From assembly GCA_028274465.1 (NCBI GenBank), contig CM051457.1, positions 28,741,313 through 28,805,312 on the forward strand: a stretch of 64,000 nt of DNA. Direction: 5' to 3'. A program made the translations under genes and the position numbers. Shown here piece after piece: positions 21,839 through 32,900 of this stretch. How positions within the stretch are numbered: the stretch's first letter is position 1; every line of letters begins with the position of its first letter. The notes under the pieces are model-generated. The model was not told the origin of the DNA, did no database searches, and saw only the letters and a list, made by a program, of their open reading frames with translations. This DNA is from Plantago ovata. Lineage: Eukaryota > Streptophyta > Magnoliopsida > Lamiales > Plantaginaceae.

Positions 21839-21862
21839 GAGGTTCAAGCCCTCCTTCTAGCG
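21789..21862 (+). tRNA. tRNA-Asn (anticodon GTT)
   Basis: A 74-nt cloverleaf beginning GCTGGAATAGCTCAGTTGG and ending CTTCTAGCG. The acceptor arm GCTGGAA pairs with TTCTAGC (one G-T wobble); the D arm has A-box TAGCTCAGTTGG; the anticodon loop CTGTTAA presents GTT (21823-21825); the T arm carries GGTTCAAGCCC as B-box. No intron and no genomic CCA, as expected for a nuclear plant gene. A T-rich stretch follows immediately (tttttg), fitting a Pol III terminator. Confidence 0.96.
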
Positions 21863-22641
21863 TTTTGTTTTTAATTAACTTCCATGTAATTGCGTTTTGT
21901 TTTTAATTTTAACTTTCATCGACCATTGTAATTGAACGTGGTTAATTAGATCGTCAATGATTTTTATTTTTTGTTCTTAATTTTAACTTCCATCAACCAT
22001 TGTAATTGTAATTGAACGTGGTTAATTAGATCGTCAATGATTTTTATTTTTGTTCTTAATTTTAACTTCCATCAAGCACCGTAATTGAAACGTGATTAAT
22101 TAGATCGTCAATAATTTTTTATTTTATTTTAAACTTCCATCCAGCATCGTAATTGAACATGGTTAAATAGATCATCATTCATTTAAGTGAAGGGGTTTAT
22201 TGGATCATTGAGTGTGTGTTAAAGAATATCACTATCCAAAGGCTTTTTTTCGACGTTTCACTTCTCCATCAAGTACTATAATTGAACAAGGTTTATTAGA
22301 TCATAAATCATCACGTAAATATGGTTTATTGGATCATCAAGTATGTGCTTATGAATAGCACTATCCATCAAGCATTGTAATTAAACTAGGTTTATTAGAT
22401 CATAACTCATCGCGTAACATGGTTTATTGGATCATCGAGTGTGTGCTAAAGAATACCACTATCCAAAGGGTCGATGTTCTCAAGTAAAGAATCTATGTTA
22501 TTGGCTTAATGCTAAAAATTTGGAAATACAATTGTACCAAGTGATGTACATAGGACTAAATTTAAACTCGTTTGATGCTAAATATCGATAAAATACCGAT
22601 AAAGAGATGTCCAATAACTATAAAAACATAAACAAGTTGAA

Positions 22642-22974
22642 TGGAATATATGAAAATTATTTTAAACTACTTACTCTTTGTTTGGTCTTCGGTGGTATTT
22701 GGTCTGTAGAGAACATTTGTTGTTCTTGCACCCCGTGGAGAAGGCTTTTGTTTGGAGTTGCCCTTTGTCTCTTCTCCCTTCGGTCACTCGAGATGTTAAG
22801 GTCATAGGCCTAGTTTTGTTAAGTTGGCTTGTTTAGGTGCTTGCCTTTTTTGCTTGTTGTTTTGTTGCTGATCTCGGTGTAGTTGCAACATGTGGAAACC
22901 TCTTGTTCTTTATAATTTGTTTGAGCATTTCTTATGCTCCGTTTCTATTATATTTTAGCAATCTCAAAAAAAAA
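22642..22974 (+). mobile_element. Non-LTR retroposon fragment with poly(A) tail
   Basis: The insertion ends in a run of A (to about 22979) and is bounded by a ~20-bp direct repeat: aaacataaacaagttgaa at the left (22624-22641) and aaacataaacagtttgaa at the right (to 22994), two mismatches. Text such as gagcatttcttatgctccgt near the tail is typical of plant LINE 3' ends. The homologous position in repeat unit C (about 23995-24010) lacks the insert. Probably a 5'-truncated LINE; a SINE is less likely because no Pol III boxes were seen. Confidence 0.7.
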
Positions 22975-23035
22975 AAAAACATAAACAGTTTGAAAGTTGA
23001 AACACACTTAGATCATTGGGGGGGGGGGGGGGGGG

Positions 23036-23058
23036 GATTTCAAGACCTCCTTCTAGTG
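23036..23058 (+). pseudogene. tRNA-Asn 3'-end remnant
   Basis: gatttcaagacctccttct followed by agtg corresponds to the T arm and acceptor 3' half of the tRNA-Asn at 21789, with a few changes, and is again followed by tttt. The 5' two-thirds of the tRNA are missing and a poly-G run precedes it, so it cannot function. Confidence 0.75.
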
Positions 23059-23181
23059 TTTTAAATTTTTATTTTCCCACTTCTCCATCAAGCATGTGAT
23101 TGAATACAGTTAATAGATCATCATTCATCGCATGAACGTCGTTTATTGGATCAACAAGTGCGTGTTAAAGATATCACTATC

Positions 23182-23312
23182 AGGGGTTGACTTAGAATTT
23201 TGGGGGGGGGGGGGGGTGGGGGCAAATTATATTTACATGATTTTTCGAAAGTTTGGAGGCCCGGGGGATAAAATCTGAAAAATTGTAAATACGGGGGGGG
23301 GGGGGGGGGCCT
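23182..23312. mobile_element. 131-bp hAT-like small insertion
   Basis: Flanked by the exact 8-bp repeat TCACTATC (23174-23181 and 23313-23320). It starts AGGGGTTGACTTAG and ends in a long G run plus CCT; the ends show only weak inverted similarity (AGGGG/AGGCC). The equivalent place in repeat units A (ccactatccaaa, about 22460) and C (gcactatctaaa, about 23800) is uninterrupted. An 8-bp duplication fits the hAT superfamily. Two long G tracts lie inside it. Confidence 0.65.
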
Positions 23313-24040
23313 TCACTATCCAAAGGCTCAATGTTCTCACATAAAGAATCTATGTTACTGGTACAAATTTGAAAACACATTATAATTTAGGGATATCAAA
23401 TGATGTAGACACGATTAAACTTAAGCCCATTTTATGTTAAATGTCAGAAAGATATACCAATAAGATATTACTACTCATATATCAACCACACCTATACCGC
23501 CACTTTACTCTTAAACCAACTTATCCGTTAAAGATCGAACTCTTCACCTCCTTATCTACTCCAACTAAATTCCACTACACTACCTTATTAATTCATACAA
23601 ACATAAATGTTTGAAACACACTTATAATTGAATCTTAATATAATAGTAAAAATTAGTAGGACCGAAAGCTCCCCTGACGTTTTTTTATTTTTTTCTAACT
23701 CCTCCATCAAACATTTTAATTGGAACGTGGTTTATAAGACCATCATTTATCATGTGAACGTGGTTTATTGAAATAAATCAGCTGTGTGTTAAAGAATAGC
23801 ACTATCTAAAGGCTCAATGTTCTCAAATCATGAATCTATGTTACTACTACAGAGTTAGAAATACATTGTACCAAATGATGAATTACAAACAACACGATGA
23901 CAAGAAGCACCGATGCACCATACCACGATTAAGTTTAATCCCGTTTGACGTTAAATATCAGCAAAATACCAACAAAGAGAACGGCCCAATGACTATAAAA
24001 AACATAAATTGGCTAAAATACACTTATAATTGAATCTTAA

Positions 24041-24546
24041 TACTCTTCTATTACAAATTAGTAAAATCAAAAGCACAAATATTAGTATCATGAGTTTTGA
24101 GTTCTATTAAGTAGGATTCAGGTTCGGGCAATTGTAAATGTACAAAACTGCCTCTAGGAGATCCGCCCCACAGAAATAGTCCGACAATACTCAACTTGAT
24201 TAGTTGCATGCAGCCGATACTAGTGGAATCAAAAGTATAAACGCGGTATTTCTGTCCGGCCAGCCAGGCATGTCTCACTGTCTACTTTAGTTTTTACCCA
24301 ATACCCAGGACCAAGAGAGCAGCCCAATGAAGTATTAGCCCAATCTCAACACAAACAAAAGAGCCTAGGCCCAACCGAATACACTCACAGACTCACTCAA
24401 CTCAACTCAACCCAACTCCCAGCTAGCTTTTCCCCATTTTCCCACTCTTCCTGCTTCTTCTATTTCAAAAATTCCTTCAAAATCGCATCCTAACTCAACT
24501 CACAGTTAACAGATTATTCTAATTCGAATTCGTCGGAGCTTAACTA
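24041..24546. other. Spacer and APC10 promoter/5' UTR
   Basis: No coding family is recognised. The last ~150 bases before the APC10 ATG are C/T-rich and likely its leader; no strong TATA box is visible. Confidence 0.45.
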
Positions 24547-27500
24547 ATGGCAGAATCTCCACCGTCCGATGGGGAGGCAGAAGGCAAACTCACAGGTGGC
24601 AGCCCGCAGTTGGTGGTGGATGACGATGACCTCCGGGAGATGGCCAATAAAGCCGCTTGGAGCGTCAGCTCCTGCAAGCCTGGAAACGGCGTCGCTTCTC
24701 TTCGCGACGACAATCTCGATACCTATTGGCAGTTAGTACTCTTCTTCTCCCTCTTGTACTCAATTTGTTTTTCCTTAGTGTAAATCAGTGTTTAGTGTCA
24801 CAAGTTTCGATTATAACTTTGGTAGTATTAATTGACGAATGTAAAATGTAATCATCATAGTAGATCAATAGTTTCATTGTTGTAATGTGTTTCAATTAGT
24901 TAAGAGTTTGTAACTCTCTACATATATCGAATAATCGAAACATTATAGGTAGAAAATAGAAATGTTACTTTGCTATTGTATAATTCATGATCATACATAT
25001 GGAACAGTATCAGATTTGCAGCAAAATTCGAGTGAAATTATGAATGAATGTGTATATTTAATAATGATGGAATCAAGTGACTTTACAGTGAATTTGTCTA
25101 CCTAATTGTAAGGAAACGAGAAGTATTGTTCAAATGATAATATTAGCCTGGCAAGGTATTCTCTTATCATACACCTAACTATGTTAGAAAAATATCTTCA
25201 TAATTATATGTATGGATGTAACTAGGAACGTAGTTCGTGCAGTCCTATTCTGCAATCTGCAAGGAGCCTACGTTGTTCTTGATTATGCTGATAGTTTCAT
25301 TCCTGTAGTTCTGATAATACTTTGGTGATAATTTGTTGATCGCTTGTTGTTTCTCTCTCTGTGCTGTGGCTTCTTTATCAGATCAGATGGTGCACAGCCT
25401 CACCTAGTAAATATCCAGTTCCAGAGGAAAGTAAAGCTCCAATTGGTTGTCTTGTATGTCGATTTCAAGATTGACGAGAGCTATACGCCTAGTAAGATTT
25501 CAATTAGAGCTGGCGATGGTTTCCATAATTTGAAGGTGATTCTTCTTATTCTTTGTCATGTGGAATTATCTTCTCGTTATAATGTGAGATTGCAATTCTG
25601 TCTTATTTAATTGTGTGGTTTTTCTTAGACGCATAGTTTCCTCAACCTAACAGCTGATAAACCAAGGCTTAACCCAAATTTCCGTATTTATATAGTACTT
25701 TCTTTTAGTCACCTGTGAAAAACTTTTGAAATGTGACAAACTGCCAGTTTTTGCTGTGGTGGTAAATGACAATGGTGGAAGACACGTAGTGATTAATATT
25801 GAGTCTCGTTCCTGAACAGAAATAGAATAAAGAAAGGAAAGCGAATCAGATATCAATCGTTTTCGTTTCTTGAATTGATCACCAGTATGCTATACTAGGT
25901 GTAATGTCAACAATTTCAGAAATGTGGTTAGACCATTATTTGCGGTGGTAGTCAGTGTTTAAAGTTGGATTATTGGTGTCAAATCTCAAGCATACTCTAC
26001 ATATTTTTAACATGATAATAATTCTTACTGTGTTTAGTTGGAAATAGAAACTTTCACCAATTGAAAATACCAAGCTTCTCAAACCATGGTACCTAGCGAG
26101 CTTTTATATGTATTCATATTTTTATCAGGACTATTTCATCAGTAGAAACTGCTTGCAGATATTTTATTTTATGTAATTGTGGCCATCAATTTGGCTAATT
26201 CATTTACAGTTTATCTTTAATTTCGGATTGCCCTTGCAATGAGTGTACAGGAGATCAAGACTGTGGAGCTTGTCAAACCAACTGGATGGGTGTATATATC
26301 ATTGTCTGGAAGTGACCCAAGGTGTGCGCAAAATATTGTTATTAATATTTAATGTTAGAAGAAGTTCAAAGTTACGGTAGGACTGGAGTTAAACTGCCTT
26401 TCAGCGTGATCTGTTACTTTTCCTAAAACAATGTTCTCCCTGTGTAAAATTTTTAGTAATTTTCAGTCACGGGATATAACTAGGCTTGAAATTTTTTTTT
26501 TATTATAAGGGATTGCATGAAAGTTGAGAAATAGAAAACATTTCAAGAATTTTCTCATATATGATAGATGACAGACCTTTTCTCTAACAAATAACTCTAC
26601 GCTTCCAATACTTGTCCCAGTCCTAGATGTTGTCTTCTAACTGTTGCAAGCTGTAGCTGTTCAAGCTCTTATTTGGCTGTTTATGAAGAGTTTGTTGTAT
26701 TTGTGTAATTCATTATTCTTTGACTATACATGTACCCAAATATTTCTGATCAGTTATAAAAAAAATGCTGATCTAAATGTTCATAGCTCAGAGTCCCAAG
26801 ACAAAGAATTTCAGACATACTTTGCTTTGATTAGCAATTTATATAGTCAAGCACTCATGCCATGCTAAGATTGTGCTGACAATTCCTTTAGGTTTAGTGA
26901 AATGTATTATGTGTTAGTGTCATATATTTTTTCGGTTTGGTTTGGCCCTGATATTTAAGGTTCCATTCTTGATTAAAAAACCCGCACATTATGATAACTT
27001 ACCTATAGGTCAGAACTCTGCTATAACTTCAAGAAATGTACACTAGTTGAAGGTTCAAACCGTAATAGTACTTGTTATGCAGAAATGTTGCCATTTTATT
27101 GGGGATTGTAGACTACTTTTGTGCAAAAAGAGAAGGAAGTAAACCGTCATCAGAATACACATATTTTAAGATGTGTTTAGATTCTGCAAAGCTTTCAAAT
27201 TCAAGAAATTACCTGAAGATTGAAAATATTTAAAGGTCCATGATTGAGCACTTGGACCTTCTTTTCTTTTTTTTGAAGTGTGAATAATTCGTTTTTTACT
27301 AGTGACAGAAGATTTATCCAATATAATAAAATAAGTTCTCAAGACTCCTATCTTTCAAAATCTGCAATCTTGCAAAATGATTGTTATGCCTTATTCTACT
27401 TCTATTTCTGGAGGCAAGTTTTTTACTGTTTGATATTGCGGTGAAAGTTTTCATCAAGGCATTATGGGTGCATTTCCAACTTCCTGTTTCTAGCATTTGA

Positions 27501-28082
27501 TATTTTTATTGTTATTAAAGCTATGGACGTAATGACTTGTTGTAATGTACGAAAGTATTATGCAACTTCATAAAGGAAATTTATAATAGGTTTTATCATT
27601 TTTGCTGATAATATCACTTGCAGAACTAATCATTTGAACTCCTGAACTCACACTCTTTAATTCTCTATTCACTCCAGTGCTGTTCCTACCTATAGTTTTG
27701 TGAAATTTTGTGGAATATCCATATTCAAGATTGCTTCCTAAGTTAAATGATTCTTGTAAACATACACATGTGCGTTTGTAATTAGCAACTGAGTAATATC
27801 TTTGGTGATGTATGGCAGGGAAACATTTGTGAATACTTTCATGTTGCAAATCGCAATCTTATCTAATCATCTGAATGGACGGGACACTCATATCCGCCAA
27901 ATTAAAGTTTATGGCCCAAGACTGTGAGTCAGTCAAACCAAGGAAACAAAAGTTTCATTTGGCCTGTTTAAAAGTATATAAGTTATATTTGATATTAATG
28001 TCTTTTTCGCAGGAATCCCATCCCACATCAACCATTTCAGTTTACTTCAACGGAGTTCATTACTTACTCTACATTGAGGTAA
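24547..28082 (+). CDS. APC10: Anaphase-promoting complex subunit 10 (DOC domain)
   Basis: Five exons: 24547-24731, 25382-25535, 26251-26321, 27819-27923, 28013-28082, GT-AG throughout and in phase, giving 194 residues (plant APC10 is about 192). After an acidic N-terminus comes the DOC jelly-roll: [60 protein letters not shown] and RQIKVYGPR. The C-terminal TLR serves as the IR-like tail that docks on the TPR subunit CDC27/APC3. APC10 helps bind D-box substrates on the APC/C ubiquitin ligase in mitosis and endoreduplication. The last intron boundaries leave CT|GAATCC, giving L-N-P-I-P-H. Intron 3 is long (about 1.5 kb) and has no recognised content. Start is the first ATG in frame (MAESPPSDG). 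Confidence 0.96.
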
Positions 28083-28329
28083 TGTAGATGACCCTAAACT
28101 GGACGATCCTGATAGCATGAAGAATTTATGGAACACGATCCTATAGAAGTTTGCTATGGCTTGTTCTTTTTACGCTTTGTCAGGAACTTGTTTGTAATCA
28201 ATGGCGTTTTGTCCATCCCTGTATTATTGCATGATGTAATTGAACAGCAGAATTCGTGTAGTAGCAGCTTATATTTATTAGTGACACAGATTCAGTCACA
28301 TCTAGATTGTTGCTGACATTATTAGGCTG

Positions 28330-29188
28330 CTGTAAATTGGGGCTTGCGTTTTCCATTTTGGCATATTGCTAAATCATCTTCAATCAGACCTATTGAGATT
28401 CCTATTGGTTGGATTTTCTTAGACCATATTCTCCACCATCGATCATCATACTAGATCCAAATTATCTTTTACTTTCTCATTTATTTGTTAACCACACTAT
28501 TATTTTCATTTTTCACACACAAGAAAAACAAAAGAAATAAAAGCAAAAAGAGAATAACCAGTCCCATCTGGTGCAATGAGACGGATCTGGTGGATACCTA
28601 TCCATCGTACTCCCATTGGAGTTCTAAGTATCGTCCTTAGGTTAGTTCGTGTTTGACCGCCGCACATTTCAGGTTTAACTGAGAAGTGAGAACCTCATTT
28701 GGAACGCCTCAACATGTAGACATGTAGTACTTCAATATAAGTTGATCTCAGAATTTAGTCCACATTGGTTTCACCTACTAGGCTATTAGGAGAGTGATGT
28801 GAGAGAGTGAGAATATATATATGTAAGTGGTAAGCTACTACTAGTAGTACTAGGCGAGTGATGTTAGAATGTGAGAACATGCCTCAAAGAAAAAGGAACG
28901 CAATAAACAGAAAAAAGAAGAGTAAAGTCTGAAAACAAGTCTTATCACATTGAATATGCACAACTCCAAAATGACAAGCTCTCGACATAATCCAACATTA
29001 CATTAAACAAGGCACTTGCAGAGCATGTTTTTCTTCTCACTTGAGCTTGCTGCTAATAAGGATTAAAAGAACTAGCTTCACAGCTATGATTCTCAACTAC
29101 AATATGCCCAGCGCATAGTTGACCTTCTGTTAAGGAAATAAGCTTAGTCCATGAAAAGATGATCATTACCACTAAATCAAAGTGAATT
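28330..29188. other. Spacer between convergent APC10 and TLP 3' ends
   Basis: No coding signal. Holds the poly(A) regions of APC10 (+) and the tubby-like gene (-), and a short ctactactagtagtacta palindromic stretch near 28834-28852. Confidence 0.5.
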
Positions 29189-32097
29189 TCATTCACAGGC
29201 CGGTTTAGTGTCAAAGCTGCTCAAGCAGATTGCGAAAGCTTGAAACGCAGAGAGAGGATAGTGATAATCCATCGTGAAGATATCTTTTCCAATCTTGCCA
29301 AACTGCAGGATCACCTTATCTTGCTCAGCAGCAGGTACGTTTAGCGAAGGATCAACAGAAGCCACGAGCTGGAAGTTTTTTACAGATGCTACTGTAACTC
29401 GGCCTCTGAAATTTAGACACCAGCATTGCAACTGTTCATGCCATCTTGGAGCTTTGTTTTAAGAACAAGAGAATCTCCTGATGGTTCTGCAGAACTTGAG
29501 AGGTTCGGTGAGCTGAAACTCGTAACAGGCTCGTTTCCTTTTGATACCATTGCAGACGAAGAAGAAGACTTGTCATCAGCACACGATGCAAATGACATTG
29601 GTGTAGGGGCGCTGCCACCCTCTTGAATGGAAGCAGCGGGAATTGAATGCATGACACAGTGCATTCTTCTAGGGCCTCTGGTACGAAGAACATTGAGTTC
29701 ATAAGAGATGGTGGAAGCTCTGTAATTGTATGCAGGTAATTTTGGAGATATTTGTTTTGCACTAAATCTTCGGCTCTGCCGACTAATATGTTGAACAGCA
29801 GCATCAGTTGGAGGTTGGCTGTCGTATATGGTGAACTTGGTCCCCAGGAAATTAGACCTGATCCAAGAATTTTAATTTCAACTCAGTTATGGAGGGAAAA
29901 TAACAGTAAACAGCATTACATGATACATGTCAAACTCATGGTTCTTGTGGTTTGTTTTTTTAACATTCTAGGAGATCAAGAATTTGAGAAACTAACAGAA
30001 CATCACTAGCTACGAGCCTACGAGATACTTTATCAAACTAGTCGACATTTCATCAAACATAAGGCCAAATTCACCAAGGTAGACAAAATGCAAAACAAAT
30101 ATAAATAAGGGTCGAGATACTTGCCTGAGTTTTCCTACATATGTATTGCTGGCTCGAGAAAAGTCATCTGTAACAAGAGAAACCACGAAGTCTGTGCTTG
30201 TTGCCCTTCTGATCTTTTTGGCTGCCAACAATAACTTGTCATTCTCATCCTCAGCTGAAATTAGAACACAAGAATTAGTGACATGCCCCATTGGGCTGGG
30301 GGTATATCCCAGCATTCGATTCAAGTATCTAAGCGAGCCACTAAATATTTATGTTTTCAAGGGATTTCTGAAAAATCATATACCAAAACCAGTGTTCAAT
30401 GAACAACTGTCTCTGCCACCAAATAGGAATTCTTAGTTACCAAGTTAGAATTTACTTTGGGACCCTCAGATTGCAAATTGACTAACTGACTTAGTTCATT
30501 CAATTTCACCCAAATACACATTATACCTTTTGGATCAATAAATTCGCATGATTAGGATCGTTCTCAGAAAGAGAATAATGGCACAAAATTCCATTAATAA
30601 AAATAAAAGTGGTACCCCACATAACTAAACAACCTCATGTTGTCATTGTTTGAAAATGAAGCGCACAATAATCGGTCAACAACATGACATGTGCTGAGTT
30701 CTAAATAAGATTCTAATGAACCATGATAATTACAAGAAAACATGTGAAAGTGTATATTGTCTCTAATTATTGGATCAAGTACTTGCCACCTCTTTGCCAT
30801 GGGACCTGTAATATCAAAGAATGGGCTTATAGCAACTTGGATTTGCTTTTCTTGTCTCGAAAAGCTTCAGTATCTTTCTCCTAGTTCATATTTTTTCTCC
30901 TTCTCTTTTCATTTAGCCTATTGCAAGCAATACTCATTACCACCTGGGTACTTGGTCTGATATCCTCTTACTCAATTTGTCTATGAAACTTCCATCGAAG
31001 TTATTCTTTATTGAACTGTGCCAGTAAGGACTTCACATGAGGAAACTCTAAATCTTACAAATGGAACAGTCCAAATTCACCCAAGACCATACCATTAAAG
31101 TATAAAACCACTTAAACTTGACAAGCTAGTAGTTTTATCAGTAAAAGTTTGAATTTAGAACATTATGAACAAGAATCAAGGCGCTGCAAATGACTAGCAA
31201 CAAGCACAGCTCAGAAATGAATCTGTTCGCTAATATTTAAATGAATGAATCTGTTCGCTAATATTTAAATGATCTTGATCTTCGAAAAATATAATGAATA
31301 TCACACTAGGGCAAAGCAGAGTTATATTATGGCTTAATTAAATTTTTTTCCATGTAAAGAAGTTGAAAAAATCTAACGTCGAATCAAACACATTGAAATA
31401 ATGACTTGAAACTGAAAGTCATAGTTAAAGAAACTTCATTAAAATCTCATGTGCTATGCAAGTGAAAACGCATCGCAATTCAATTGAATTCACTTCCAAG
31501 TAGACACTTTGAAGGCTAGAAAGAAGATTGCTTTCTGAGCAAAGAGCAGAAAATTACTTACATGGGGTAAGACCAAAATACAAGCGGTAAGTAGAGGTTG
31601 CTCGATCCCTCTTGATGAAGCATTGTATCGGAGTATCTCGGGGGCCCGGCTAGTCAAAATAACCAAATGACATATATCATTAATTACAATCATCCAAAAA
31701 TATAACCCTAAATTATAACACAATGAAAAAGGCGAAGTAATATTACTTGTTTCAACGAAATCGGAAACGTGAGCTTCCCACATTCCTCCGGAGTTTTAAC
31801 AATTTCCTTGGTGATATCCCTCCAAGATCTACACACCGCCGCACAAAAAACCACCACCGTCCTAGCAGGCCAAGCTGTCTCACTCTCCTCAACCCTACGG
31901 ATAATATCCAAAAGCAACTCCGGAGGCAAATTCGCCCACTGACCTTGCTCAATGGGCTCAGAAGGAGGTTCATCAGGTGCTACATATGACTTGGTACGAC
32001 TACGCCAGTGCTTACCCTCAACACCCCTCCTCGAAATGCTTCCAATCCCATCTTTCATCTCTTTCAACTCGCGCAATACAATGCTCTTGAAAGACAT
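29189..32097 (-). CDS. TLP: Tubby-like F-box protein (TLP), frameshifted by one base
   Basis: Exons 32097-31747, 31649-31562, 30254-30125 and 29857-29189. N-terminus [11 protein letters not shown]-box at about 53-100 ([20 protein letters not shown] … VCRSWRDI); then the tubby barrel ([55 protein letters not shown]) and the terminal FDTKPACE. Members tether to PIP2 at the plasma membrane and bind SKP1/ASK in SCF ligases. In the last exon the frame breaks at SLVLK: four A bases (29460-29457) stand where five would give K-N-K-A-P-R-W and the rest of the domain. As written the product stops after 337 residues; with one more A it is 412. Intron 3 starts with GC, not GT. A 5'-UTR intron (about 32635-32132) is likely. 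Confidence 0.9.
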
Positions 32098-32900
32098 CTC
32101 AACATACACTCAAATTACATCAACCAGCTGTAGAAATCCATTTCCCACAGTTATACAAACATAGAGAATGCAGAATCAACAAATCATAACGGATCTAATT
32201 CTAGCTCAAACCTCAACCTTGTTTAACCACCAAAAACAAAGAACTTACCCATTAAGAAACACATTTTTATAGCCCATCTAGATACAAAGATGAAAGCTTT
32301 AAACATCAAGATATATCTTCCCCCTACACAAACACAAAACTAACAGAATCCATTTATAAAGAAGGCATTTTTACCATCTAGCTACAAAAATGAGACCTAT
32401 AAGCATCAATCAAGATTCATTTTTTCAGACACACCAACACAAAACTAGCAAAAGAAATGAAATGCAATGATGTTGTTACCCATCTAGGTACAAAGATGAA
32501 ACCTTTAAGCATGAAGATTCATTATTTCCCAAACAATAACACAAAGTAATAAAAACCCATATCGAAAATCGACGTGAAATAATAGAAAAGAAACAAAATA
32601 ACTCAGATCTCGAGATACAGAGAAATAAACAAACCTGAAGATAGGGAAAGAGAGAGAGGTAGTATTTGGCCTTTGGGGTAACGGAGGAAGAAGAAAAAGG
32701 GAGGAAGGATAAGAGAGAGATCGGAAAATATAATCAGAAGAGAAGCACATGGGAGCAGTGGGACCCAGATCGGCATCCCGAAAAGGCCCACATTTCTCGA
32801 TACCGAAATCTCCGCCGGAGTGGATTCGTGGAGAGATGCAGATTACCGATCGATCTTCCTCACAAACACACAACAAGGTAATAATATGAGGAAGAAAATA
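32098..32900 (-). promoter_or_regulatory. TLP leader with probable 5'-UTR intron and promoter
   Basis: On the minus strand a donor (CTTCAG|GTTTGT, 32635) and an acceptor (CTACAG, about 32131) would remove about 500 bases between a leader exon (to about 32870) and the coding exon. A 5'-UTR intron is common in plant TLP genes. The open frames in this stretch are unlikely to be genes. Confidence 0.5.

Larger units (their letters stand above)
21863..24040 (+). repeat. tRNA-Asn-linked repeat cluster (three diverged units)
   Basis: Immediately after the tRNA, subunits of about 75-90 bp repeat (cttccatcaa, cattgtaattgaacgtgg, ttaattagatcgtcaat) to about 22480. A larger unit ending with 'cactatccaaagg…gatgttctca…gaatctatgtta' and a distal 'aaaacataaa' stretch occurs three times: A about 22353-23015, B about 23059-23640, C about 23696-24040. 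Unit B is preceded by a remnant of the tRNA 3' end. Unit A holds a retroposon and unit B a small insertion, and the other units show the empty sites. Confidence 0.72.

Noticed and set aside
22837..23064. Frame with hydrophobic start and Gly run
   Set aside because: It runs through the retroposon tail, a poly-A tract and a poly-G tract; not a gene.
24051..24278. 75-codon minus frame (MRHAWLAGQKYRVY)
   Set aside because: No family, no splice or promoter support; adjacent to repeat DNA.
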